A DNA stretch of 64,000 bases, taken from positions 5,876 to 69,875 of the forward strand of contig NZ_CP020813.1 in the NCBI RefSeq assembly GCF_002157835.1. Direction: 5' to 3'. Shown here in pieces: positions 9,127-17,241 of this stretch (its first letter is position 1; each line of letters begins with the position of its first letter). Source of the stretch: Mycobacterium dioxanotrophicus (lineage in GTDB: Bacteria > Actinomycetota > Actinomycetes > Mycobacteriales > Mycobacteriaceae). The notes beneath the pieces are model-generated. The model saw only the letters and a program-made list of their open reading frames with translations, made no database searches and had not been told where the DNA came from. Position numbers and translations under genes: made by a program.

Positions 9127-9902
9127 GGGCGGCGACCGCCTTACGCATCGTTTCGGCGGTGGCTTGGTGGTTGCGCAGCCGGTAGCTGGGTCCGTCGATA
9201 CCGACCACGGTGGCGCGGTGCAGTAGCCTGTCCAACATGGCGGCTGCGACGGTGGCGTCTCCGAAAGCGGTTGCCCAGTCAGCGATCCCAACATTGGTTG
9301 TCAGAATCGTACTCGACTTCAGATACCGTTGGTTGATCACCTGGAACAACGCGGATGCCCATCGCCGGGCAGCGGAAGGTAGCCAAGTTCGTCAATCACC
9401 AACAGTTTCGGTCCGGCGAAGAACCGCATGCAGGTGTGCCAGCGGCCTTCCAGGGCGGCTTTGTGGCAGCGGGCCGCCAGGTCGGCGGCGGTGGTGAAAT
9501 ACACCCGGTGGCCGGCCTCGACCGCGCCGCGGGCCAACGCGACGGCCAGCATGGTCTTGCCGACCCCGGGTGGGCCGACGAACAGCACGTTGGCCGCGTC
9601 GTCGAGGAAGCGCAGACTGGCCAGGTCGTTGATCAGTTTGGCGTCGACCCGGGCTGGGCGGCGAAATCGAAATCGGCCATGGTCCAGGGTTCGGGCAGAC
9701 AGGCGAACCGCAACCGTGAGGTCAGCCGGCGGGCTTCGGTGGCGTTGACCTCGATCTCCAACAGCCGCTCCAAAGCGGCGGTCAGGGACAGGTTTTCGGC
9801 GCGGGCGGCATCGAGGATGCGGGGTAGCGCTTCGGCTGCGTCGCCGAGTTTCAGATAGGACAGATGTGCCCGGAGTTGTTGGTATCGGCGGGCTTCGCTC
9901 AT
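9116..9902 (-). pseudogene. istB: IS21-family helper ATPase IstB, frameshifted
   Basis: The start MSEARRYQQLRAHLSYLKLG at 9902 runs to about 9640. The Walker A segment MLFVGPPGVGKTMLAVALAR lies in another frame (9588 downward), followed by Walker B LLVIDELGYLPLPG. The last part (INQRYLKSSTILTTN, then DRLLHRATVVGIDGPSYRLR) is in a third frame ending at 9116. All IstB blocks are present in order, but at least two indels break the frame. Confidence 0.75.
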
Positions 9903-11287
9903 CTGTGGGACGGTTTTGCTCAAGGGGTTACTCCTGGTTCTGTTCGGTTGGATGGTGTTGGGAACAACGGATAGCCGTGCTGCGGTCGCCGCATAGACGG
10001 CCAGATCGATCACTACCTTCTGGGCGGGATCGTTCGCCGGGGCACCACGCAGCCGCGCGGCCTCGGCAACGGCGGCCACCGAGGGCGGTCGCCGGGTCTT
10101 ATGAGTGCAAGGCCTGGCCGTCGAGAACCCCGATAGCACTGCCTGTTCGAGCGCGACGACGTGACCGGCATCGCGCACCACCGCGCCGCTGCCGTCGACC
10201 GCGCGGCGGTGCGCGGCAACAACGGCTCCCGATGCCGTGGTCAATTGCACGGTGTCAGAGCCCAGGCGGTGGGTGACGGTCACCGTGGCCCGGCCAGCCC
10301 CGGCGGCACCGAGTACTGATTGCCCGCCAGGACACCAACGCTTGTGGAGTGACGATGCGGTGTTCGGTCAACTCGGCCGGATACGAACCCGTCGGCAGTG
10401 ACCGTAGTGGTTCGGCATCGGCCAGGGCGCCGACGGTGGTGGCCTGCCCGTCGCGGCGCCGGCGGCGCCCGTCGAGCTTCACGCACAGCCGGTCCAGCGA
10501 CGCCTGGGCTTGCTCGATCGTGGTGTCGTCGGTGACGGTGCGCCACCAGCGTTGGGCGGCAGCGTGATTGGACTTCTCCACCACACCCTTGCGGTTGCCC
10601 CGTCGTGGCGGGCACACATCGACGGCGACAGCGTAGTGTTTGGCCACCCCGGCGAACGCCGCGGTGATCCGGCCCGATTCGGGATGACATACCGTGGCCA
10701 TCCGGTCGAACCGCCACCGCTGGGTGACCCCACCCAACCGGATGCTGACCGCCTCGATCGCTTCCACGACGTGCGCGAAGTCCTCGGCCGGGGCCAGCGC
10801 CCGCGCCAGCGGCTCGAATGGGCCAACGCCCCGACCAGCAGGTGGGCATGCCGGTCAGCCGCCCACGATGCTGGTGGATCGGGCAGCTCGACCCAGTCCC
10901 ACTGAGTCTCGACCCCGGCGGATGATCGATGACCGCGACGTCGCGGCCCTTGACCGACTGACACGGCTCGCAATGCGGTCGCAGCCCCAGGTTTCGGATT
11001 GCCAGGGTCAGCGACGGATACGAGCCGGTAAAACCTAGCTCGACGAGTTCGTCGAACAGGGTTGAGGCCCACAGGTGCGGATCGTCAGCCAGGCGGATCC
11101 GGCAGTACTCGACGAACGGATCGATCACCAGCGGTTCAGAGCGTTGGCGTTGCCCGGGTACTCGTTCCCCAGCCAGATAGGCCCGAACGGTTCGGCGATT
11201 GATCCCGAGATGGCGAGCGATCGCCGATATCGACCAACCCTGCTCCCGAAGCGCATGCGCTTCCACATCACCCTCCAGCGACAGCAA
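9902..11287 (-). pseudogene. istA: IS21-family transposase IstA, frameshifted
   Basis: The first frame holds the HTH (GWSISAIARHLGINRRTVRA) and continues to VIDHPPG near 10920. The catalytic core continues in a second frame (VETQWDWVELPDPPASW) and, after about 10818, in a third (AIEAVSIRLGGVTQRWRFDR). One or two more shifts near 10260-10330 are needed to reach the C-terminal GHVVALEQAVLSGFSTARP. The last frame runs into istB without a visible stop. A single intact IS21 transposase would need about four corrections. Confidence 0.75.
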
Positions 11288-11438
11288 ACGACGGCCCTCC
11301 CATTCATCAGCGGAAACACAACTCCGCTGACGATGAGCAGAACCCCGACAAGCAGTCCGACGACACGCCGAACCACCGCTGCCAACTGGGCACTTTCAAT
11401 TAGCGAGACTGAGCACTTTCACTTAGCGCCATCACAGC

Positions 11439-12095
11439 GGGGTGCGGGTCTCGATGTCGATCGCTGACCTGATCGTCGCCGACAAGTCTGCCGCTGCGTA
11501 CGAGATCAAAACCGGCCTCGACAGCTTCACTCGACTGGACATGCAGATGCTCTGCTATAGCAAGTGTTTCGAGTATGTCAACGTGGTGACCACACGCCAG
11601 AAGGCAAGCCGGGCGGGCGCGCAGACGGCCGCCCACATCGGCGTGGTGGCGCTCACCGATGACGGCGCTCTCGATGTGGTGCGCTCGGCCGCCGGCGGGC
11701 TGTCTCGTCTCGACATATCCTCGCTGTTTCGCGTCCTGCGTCGTGGCGAGCTACTGACAATCCTCGGCCGCCATGTCGGCTACAGCATCGATGTGCCCAG
11801 CGCCCAAATCTATCGCCGACTCAACGCACTGTTCATGCAACTGCCGCTCGACACCGCGTACGGCGAGTTCGTCGCCGCGCTGCGTGAGCGCGACCTACGC
11901 TCACGCCAAGCTGCCCGGGACGCGCAATTGCCCGCATCGCTGAGTGCCGCAGCCTCGGGTTTGAGCCTCACTCCGCCGGGGTGGCGGCGGCTGGCCGCGC
12001 AGCTCGGCCGTCCGGCCCACGAGTTCCGGACCCGCGGCGCACAGAGCCACGGTCACGGGTCAATCAGGAACTTCAACAGCTTTTCGATCCGGTAG
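11439..12095 (+). pseudogene. sce7726-family protein, 3' part, beyond the IS
   Basis: This open frame continues the interrupted gene: GVRVSMSIADLIVADK, then AAAYEIKTGLDSFTRL. The SxADL and EIKTxLDSxxRL blocks are conserved in the sce7726 family and resemble a PD-(D/E)xK nuclease core (D, then E-x-K). The rest is helical. The frame matches the 5' part exactly once the IS and one CAGC copy are removed, giving about 303 residues. The tail overlaps the convergent tpg-like gene by 43 bases. Confidence 0.7.
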
Positions 12096-12778
12096 CCGAG
12101 TTCATAGGTGGCGGGCAGATCCCAGCGAGGAGTAATCCACTGCATGACAATCTCGTCGGCGAGAAGCTCGTAGAGGCGTTCGTTGTCGTCGTTGACCCAC
12201 GCCTCGATCACCTCACCCTGAGGGTCGACATCCAGGGGTGCGTAGTCCTCTCCACCGGATTCCGGGATGCGCTTGGGGTACTCCTTGCCATTGATGATCA
12301 CAAACCCGTCGGTCTCCACGCCGATGCGCTGCGTCGGGGCGCCCGGGGGCACCTTCTCGTCGCGACGCCGTGACGGCAGCTTCGCCGCGGGATCAGCGGA
12401 GTCGCGCCAACTCCGCACACGCGCCGGTGTGGTGCCGAGCTGGCGGGCCATCTTGGCCATGCCACCAGCGCGATCGATCGCCGCCCACCGATCCAGCCAT
12501 AGCTTGTCCACACCTGTCGGCGGCTGATCGCGGCGGCCGCGGCGCGCAATCGTCGCCTCCGACAGCGCTTCGGTGTCGGTGTGCTGGGCGATACGGCGGG
12601 CCATCTCCTTGCGAGCTCGCCTGCCTGCCTCGGCACGGCGCATCCGTTCGGGCATCCGTTGCCATACCCCGCGCATCTCGCTGAGGCGCCGCTCGGTGAG
12701 CACTTTGAGCGCCTCCTGAAATCCCTGGCCCTGTGGGGACTGAGGCGTCGACCCGCCGGAGAGCTTCCAGAACTTCAC
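12053..12778 (-). CDS. Tpg-like terminal protein (candidate)
   Basis: 241 residues from a GTG at 12778 that overlaps the stop of the Tap-like gene as GTGA. An N-terminal basic helical region (about 20-90) is followed by an HTH (AGGMAKMARQLGTTPARVRS) and a C-terminal alpha/beta domain ending in a hydrophobic acidic tail (RIEKLLKFLIDP). Order and character match Streptomyces Tpg proteins (about 185 residues; HTH, then a C-terminal domain ending with short acidic hydrophobic strands), and tpg there lies directly downstream of tap. Tpg is the protein bound covalently to the 5' ends of linear replicons and primes end patching. Similarity is remote; the gene order is the main support. Confidence 0.5.
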   Translation of the reverse strand: MKFWKLSGGSTPQSPQGQGFQEALKVLTERRLSEMRGVWQRMPERMRRAEAGRRARKEMARRIAQHTDTEALSEATIARRGRRDQPPTGVDKLWLDRWAAIDRAGGMAKMARQLGTTPARVRSWRDSADPAAKLPSRRRDEKVPPGAPTQRIGVETDGFVIINGKEYPKRIPESGGEDYAPLDVDPQGEVIEAWVNDDNERLYELLADEIVMQWITPRWDLPATYELGYRIEKLLKFLIDP

Positions 12779-14613
12779 AGCAGCTCATCGGGGATGCTCT
12801 TGAGCCGATAACTGCCGTTGGTGCGCGTCCCGTCAGGACGCAATGGGTCCTGCAGGTCCGCCGGGTTGATCCCGTCGGGGACCCGGTAGAACCACGCATC
12901 GGCAAGGCATTCGGTCGGGTACAGGTCGAAGTCGCGGCCGATGCGCCGGGCGTAACGCAGGGCCCGCCAGCGAGTGAACCCTTCGATGGCGGCGTACCAG
13001 GCAGGCTGCTGGTGGTGCAGGTAAGGATGCTTGAACGCGCCCTCACCGGTGCCGGCGAGCCGGCCCAGGTAGCTGGTGTAGATGGCCTTGATCATGTTCT
13101 CGTAGTCGGTGCGGCCGGCCGCGCGGGCGGCAACCAGCCTGGCGCGCAGAGTTTCTCCGAACTGCTTGAGCCACTGGTGCTGTTCGGGCCACACCCAGGC
13201 CTTTTCGATCTGCAGTTCGGCCACGGCCAGACCAGCGCCACCGTTGTCCGGCGGTGCGATGAGCTGCTGGACATCGATCGTGGTGGCCCAGAACGTTGAT
13301 TCTTTGGTCCACGACATGCCCGGGTGAGGCACCGGCAGCTTCGGTGACAGCCCGTCGAGGCTGTCGGCGGCGGGCACGGTGATCTGGTACAGCCCGAACG
13401 GGGGTCGCTGCTCGTCGAACACGGTTGCCTCGATGCTCTCCCACTGGGGTTTGCCGTAGCCCAGGTAGAGACCTTCAGCCGACGGTAGATACGCCGCCTG
13501 CTGGTCGAGTTCGACGTCGGTGCCTTTACCGCGACTGCGGTGGGGCTTGCGCCGCCAGCTGGCCGGGCCCCACCACTGGCTGGGAAACTTGCCGCGCTCG
13601 TCGACAGCGGCCGGCAACGGGCAGGGAAGTACCTTGGCCTGCGGATCGGTCTTGGGTTTGGGACGGGCCCGCCGCATGCCGGATTCGGCGATGTGCACAC
13701 CCACACGTGTCCAGCGTGGTGCGGGCAGGGCCTCGTCGATCTCATGCAACCAGGCGATGCGATCGCCGAGCAGGTGCGCCGCGTCGACCTCATCGTCGGG
13801 CAACACGGTGTCGGTGCCTTCGATCCCGATGATGCCCCGGTCGGCGGGGCGCGCTGCCGACGGCTGTAGCGACGTTGCCGGCATCAGGATGAGTTCGATG
13901 GTGCGGTCGGTGCCGCCGCTTCCCTCTTCGGCGCTGAACTGGCAGGTGAAGTAGCCGGACTGGGCGTATTTCACTGTGGCGCCGAAGAATTCGGCGACCA
14001 GATCGGGCAGGGACGCCTCGTTGGCTTGATCGGCGGGGAAGTTCAGGGCTTCGAGTGCTTCCCCGGTTATCCAGACCTGGGGGTCGCCGTGGTCAGCGCG
14101 GCTGCTCCACCGATATTTGGTGGCCAGTTTGCCGAGGTCCCCGGGCTGGCCTAGTGGCCGTGATTTGACGTCGCCGGCCGGGGTGACGATGCCATAGCTG
14201 GTGGCTATCAGTACCCGGTGATCGGCCGCCGAGAGCGCCACGTCGTCCCACTGGCGGGAGCGCCGGGGCCAGTGCTGCGGGTCGTCGTCGGGGGCGGCTG
14301 CGTTGTCCTGGGTAGCGGTGGTGTCATCACCGGCTGAGTCCTGACGGTCTGTGAGCAGGTATCGCTGGACGGTCGGTTCCCACCAGCCTCGGGTGGGCCC
14401 CTGTTCGGGGTCCCCGACCACGACATCGGGGCCAGGAAAGTCCTCGGGGATGCCCCGGCCGAGCCGGGTGACAACCTGCTGTCGGGAGAGTGTGACCAGT
14501 GGGCCGTCGAGTTCGCGACAGCGTTCGGCGATGATCCAGTCGAGGATGTCACCAGCTTCGCCGTCTTCGCCAAGCTCGTATACCCGACCGTCCTTGATCA
14601 CATAGGTCGTCAC
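12775..14613 (-). CDS. Tap-like telomere-associated protein (candidate)
   Basis: 612 residues from a GTG at 14613 (GTGA overlap with the upstream gene). The C-terminal half matches blocks I recall in Streptomyces Tap: VELDQQAAYLPSAEGLYLGYG (Tap: DVNTAFLAAANRLVVG), NMIKAIYTSYLGRLAG (Tap: LSAIKSTVKGGIGKL), and a closing DLYPTECLADAWFYRVPDG block followed by DG.....NGSYRL (Tap: YPLAVLSDCVVY, then GGFRL). These blocks fall where family-B polymerases carry motifs A, B and C, a parallel I note without claiming activity. The N-terminal HTH of Streptomyces Tap is missing here; the small HTH gene just upstream may replace it. Tap recruits Tpg to telomere DNA. Confidence 0.6.
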   Translation of the reverse strand: MTTYVIKDGRVYELGEDGEAGDILDWIIAERCRELDGPLVTLSRQQVVTRLGRGIPEDFPGPDVVVGDPEQGPTRGWWEPTVQRYLLTDRQDSAGDDTTATQDNAAAPDDDPQHWPRRSRQWDDVALSAADHRVLIATSYGIVTPAGDVKSRPLGQPGDLGKLATKYRWSSRADHGDPQVWITGEALEALNFPADQANEASLPDLVAEFFGATVKYAQSGYFTCQFSAEEGSGGTDRTIELILMPATSLQPSAARPADRGIIGIEGTDTVLPDDEVDAAHLLGDRIAWLHEIDEALPAPRWTRVGVHIAESGMRRARPKPKTDPQAKVLPCPLPAAVDERGKFPSQWWGPASWRRKPHRSRGKGTDVELDQQAAYLPSAEGLYLGYGKPQWESIEATVFDEQRPPFGLYQITVPAADSLDGLSPKLPVPHPGMSWTKESTFWATTIDVQQLIAPPDNGGAGLAVAELQIEKAWVWPEQHQWLKQFGETLRARLVAARAAGRTDYENMIKAIYTSYLGRLAGTGEGAFKHPYLHHQQPAWYAAIEGFTRWRALRYARRIGRDFDLYPTECLADAWFYRVPDGINPADLQDPLRPDGTRTNGSYRLKSIPDELL

Positions 14614-14921
14614 GGGTGCCCCTTTCCGGCTTCGTCGGATGTCAGCGGTGGTGGTGGTACTTGCAGGGCAAGGCTTTCGGCCAATGTGCCGCGGCGCCAT
14701 TTCGCGCGCAGGGACTCGACGGCTGAGGCGGTACGGCCTACCTGGATGGCGGCTTCGGTCACCGGCAGTGACAGGTCCAGCGCGATACGGGCGTCGCCGA
14801 TGGTCCAGGGGTGTCCGCGTTTGGCTGCTGCGGCGCCGGTGCGCTCGGCGCGGCGCTCGCTGTAGCGACGGCGCTCGTCGCGGGAGCGTCGCCGCGGGGG
14901 TGGTGTCGGGTCGTCCGGCAT
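14610..14921 (-). CDS. small HTH protein coupled to the Tap-like gene
   Basis: 103 residues from ATG 14921 with AGGAAGG upstream; a longer frame exists but lacks this site. A very basic N-terminus (PPPRRRSRDERRRYSERRAE) is followed by a helix-turn-helix-like segment (WTIGDARIALDLSLPVTEAA, then IQVGRTASAVESLRAKW). The stop overlaps the tap-like GTG. Streptomyces Tap carries its DNA-binding HTH in the same chain, so this may be the split-off DNA-binding subunit (inference from gene order). Confidence 0.55.
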   Translation of the reverse strand: MPDDPTPPPRRRSRDERRRYSERRAERTGAAAAKRGHPWTIGDARIALDLSLPVTEAAIQVGRTASAVESLRAKWRRGTLAESLALQVPPPPLTSDEAGKGHP

Positions 14922-15016
14922 AGGCGTCACCTTCCTGCGGAACCAGTGAGCCCTCATGCTAGGCGCGGGCGACGGCTGAGGGAGACCGGCGGCTTCTTTA
15001 CGAACCGCCGCCAGCC

Positions 15017-15760
15017 TCACGGCGCGACCGCCGGGCAGGTGGCGGCGGCGATGTTGCGCTCCTCGGTGGTGATCGCCAGGCCGTAGGTCACCGCGACGGT
15101 GAGGTATCGGGCGATGTAGGGGCAGCGGTATGACGGGTTCGGCGGCAGCCATGTCAGTCCTGAGTCCGACTTCTCGCGGTTGATCGTGCCACCGACTGCG
15201 ATCAGGTTCAGCGGATCGTTAGCGAACGCGACCCTCTGGGCGAGGCCCCAATGGGCTGCCCCAGCATGCCATGAGCGCCCCAGAGCAAACAGATGGTCGA
15301 TCTGGACCGCGGCCGGGTCACTGACGTCGAAGTGGATGGTCTCAGCCGTGTATGGGTCGACGAGGACCCCGGAAAGGACCTTGCAGCCCTGCGTGCCGGG
15401 CTTGATGGAGACCTGTTCTAACTGGCTACGCAGAATCCGCGACCGCGTATCGCATCCGCTGTGATCGTTGGGATCGTTCCACGCGGGGCCGAATGAACAT
15501 GCCTGTCCCCGTTTGCATCCCCGGTCATATCCGTCGACTTCGGGCAGGGTGTCGACGACGCGCACCTGCTCGAGGAGTACCGCGATCTGTTCGTCGGGCA
15601 CCGCAGCCACCGGTGGTGCGGACACTGTAGTCGGAGACGGCAGCAGCGAAGACAGTTCCTCAGGTATGCCTCCGGCCAGCACGGTCAGTGTGATCGCGGC
15701 AGCCGCGGCGATCAGCAAACGCCGCTGCAGGGACTTCATCCTCCGCTTGATCCGTGCCAT
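15017..15760 (-). CDS. secreted HNH endonuclease-like protein (DUF1524 type)
   Basis: 247 residues from ATG 15760, with AGGAAGG upstream. It has an N-terminal signal or anchor (RRLLIAAAAAITLTVLAGG). The C-terminal half holds the GmrSD-C/DUF1524 form of HNH: QIDHLFALGRSWHAGAAHWG with the His-containing DH motif, the Asn-containing FANDPLNLIAV, and NREKSDSGLTWLPP. Cysteine pairs suggest disulfides and extracytoplasmic location. Such proteins are common in actinobacteria and cut DNA non-specifically in some cases; the role in a replication operon is unclear. The parS-like palindrome at 15782-15802 sits just before it. Confidence 0.7.
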   Translation of the reverse strand: MARIKRRMKSLQRRLLIAAAAAITLTVLAGGIPEELSSLLPSPTTVSAPPVAAVPDEQIAVLLEQVRVVDTLPEVDGYDRGCKRGQACSFGPAWNDPNDHSGCDTRSRILRSQLEQVSIKPGTQGCKVLSGVLVDPYTAETIHFDVSDPAAVQIDHLFALGRSWHAGAAHWGLAQRVAFANDPLNLIAVGGTINREKSDSGLTWLPPNPSYRCPYIARYLTVAVTYGLAITTEERNIAAATCPAVAP

Positions 15761-15781
15761 GCCACGCCTTCCTGTGTCGTT

Positions 15782-15802
15782 GGTGATGCAGGCTGCATCA
15801 CC
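15782..15802. promoter_or_regulatory. lone parS-like palindrome between dnaB and the HNH gene
   Basis: TGATGCAGGCTGCATCA with symmetric flanks GG and CC. It is the reverse complement of the copies in the partition region 33 kb away (48463, 49659, 49695). The site is a candidate ParB-binding centromere element placed in the replication operon. Confidence 0.65.
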
Positions 15803-15846
15803 GAGGGGTGCCCTCATGCTACACACGTAGTGAGCATGAGGGGTGA

Positions 15847-17241
15847 TTATCCGCGCGCGAGGTCGCGGAACGAGGACATGTGAAGAGTTGACGCCACGGT
15901 GCACGTCCTCGTTGGCCCGTTCCTGTGCTTTGCCAGGATGAGGTCTGCTTCACCGGCCCGTGGGCTGTCCCGGTCGTAGCCGTCCGGGCGGTTGATAAGG
16001 ATTACCAAATCCGCATCCTGTTCCAGCTGACCGGTCTCGCGCAGGTCAGAGAGCTGTGGAACCTTGTCGACACGCTGTTCGGGTCCGCGGTTGAGCTGGC
16101 AGACCGCGACCACCGGCACGTCAAGTTCCTTGGCCATCAACTTGAGGCTGCGCGAAAACTCCGCCACTTCTGTTTGCCGAGATTCCACCCTCTTACCTGA
16201 GGACATCAGCTGCAGGTAGTCCACCACAATCAGCTGCAGATCCGTCTTCTGCTTGAGCCGGCGCGCCTTGGCGCGGATCTCCATCATGGTCAGGTTCGGG
16301 GAGTCGTCGATGAACAACGGGGCGTCGGAGATCTCGCCCATCCGCCGGGCCATCCGCGTCCAGTCGTCGTCGCTCATCCGGCCAGAGCGCATGTCGGCCA
16401 ATTTGATGCGGGCCTCCGCCGACAGTAGTCGCATCACAATCTCGGACTTACTCATCTCCAAGCTGAAGATGACGCTCGCGTGTCCGTGCTTGATTGAGCA
16501 GGACCGCATAAAGTCAAGTGCCAGAGTCGATTTCCCTTGGCCGGGCCGGCCCGCGACGATGACCATCTGGCCGCCGTGCAGGCCGGTGGTCACTTCGTCG
16601 AGATCGGCGAATCCGGTCGGAACTCCTTGGCCTTGACCGCCGCCGGCCTGGATCGCGTCGATCTCGTCCATGGTGGGCTGCAGCAGGTCCTCCAGCGCCA
16701 CCATGTCCTCACTGCCGCGGTCCTCGGTGACGTCGTAGATCTCGGCCTGGGCGCGGTCGACGACCTCGGCGATGTCGGCGCCGTCGGCGCCGGCGTAGCC
16801 GTACTGCACCACCCGGGTGCCGGCCTCCACCAAGCGGCGCAGGACGGCCTTCTCGGCGACGATGCCGGCGTAGTAGCCGGCATTGGCGGCCGTGGGAACC
16901 GTGGCGATCAGCGTGTGCAGGTAGGGGGCTCCTCCGACACGCCGCAGCACTCCGCGTCGATCGAGTTCGGCGGCGACTGTCACCGCGTCCGCCGGTTCGC
17001 CCTGGCCGAACAGGTCCAGGATCGCGTCGTAGATCTGTTGATGGTTGGGCCGGTAGAAGTCCTTGGGCCGCAGCCGTTCGAGCACATCGGCGATCGCATC
17101 CTTGCTCAGCATCATCCCGCCCAGTACGGACTGCTCGGCCGCTAGGTCCTGCGGTGGTTGGCGAGCATCGTCGAGATCGGTGTAGGGCTCCGCCGGCCGT
17201 CGGTGCTGGGTACGCGCTGGAGCGTCGTCGAGATCGGTCAT
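15847..17241 (-). CDS. dnaB: replicative DNA helicase, DnaB family
   Basis: 464 residues, intact and without intein. The N-terminal helical domain (DLAAEQSVLGGMMLSKDAI) is followed by the RecA-like core. Walker A is GRPGQGKST (231-239). SVIFSLEMSKSEIVMRLLSA, Walker B (LQLIVVDYLQLM), the CQLNRGPE motif and SDLRETGQLEQDADLVILI follow. The hexamer unwinds DNA at replication forks. A plasmid-borne copy suggests that the replicon brings its own fork helicase. The ATG overlaps the stop of the upstream rep-like gene (ATGA), so loader and helicase are translationally coupled. Confidence 0.92.
   Translation of the reverse strand: MTDLDDAPARTQHRRPAEPYTDLDDARQPPQDLAAEQSVLGGMMLSKDAIADVLERLRPKDFYRPNHQQIYDAILDLFGQGEPADAVTVAAELDRRGVLRRVGGAPYLHTLIATVPTAANAGYYAGIVAEKAVLRRLVEAGTRVVQYGYAGADGADIAEVVDRAQAEIYDVTEDRGSEDMVALEDLLQPTMDEIDAIQAGGGQGQGVPTGFADLDEVTTGLHGGQMVIVAGRPGQGKSTLALDFMRSCSIKHGHASVIFSLEMSKSEIVMRLLSAEARIKLADMRSGRMSDDDWTRMARRMGEISDAPLFIDDSPNLTMMEIRAKARRLKQKTDLQLIVVDYLQLMSSGKRVESRQTEVAEFSRSLKLMAKELDVPVVAVCQLNRGPEQRVDKVPQLSDLRETGQLEQDADLVILINRPDGYDRDSPRAGEADLILAKHRNGPTRTCTVASTLHMSSFRDLARG

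Larger units (their letters stand above)
8760..11434 (-). mobile_element. IS21-family element, copy 2, inserted in an sce7726-family gene
   Basis: The left end TGATGGCGCTAAAG at 8760 and the right end CTTAGCGCCATCA at 11422-11434 are inverted repeats. Further matching sub-repeats extend inward, with TGCCCAGTTGGC-type blocks on both sides. The flanks carry a 4-bp direct duplication, CAGC (8756-8759 and 11435-11438). Inside lie istA, istB and a small zinc-ribbon gene, all on the minus strand. The ends look intact while istA and istB contain several frame changes. Confidence 0.85.

Noticed and set aside
16537..17145. 202-codon plus-strand open frame opposite dnaB
   Set aside because: It is the antisense shadow of a clearly conserved helicase gene; composition follows the codon pattern of dnaB.
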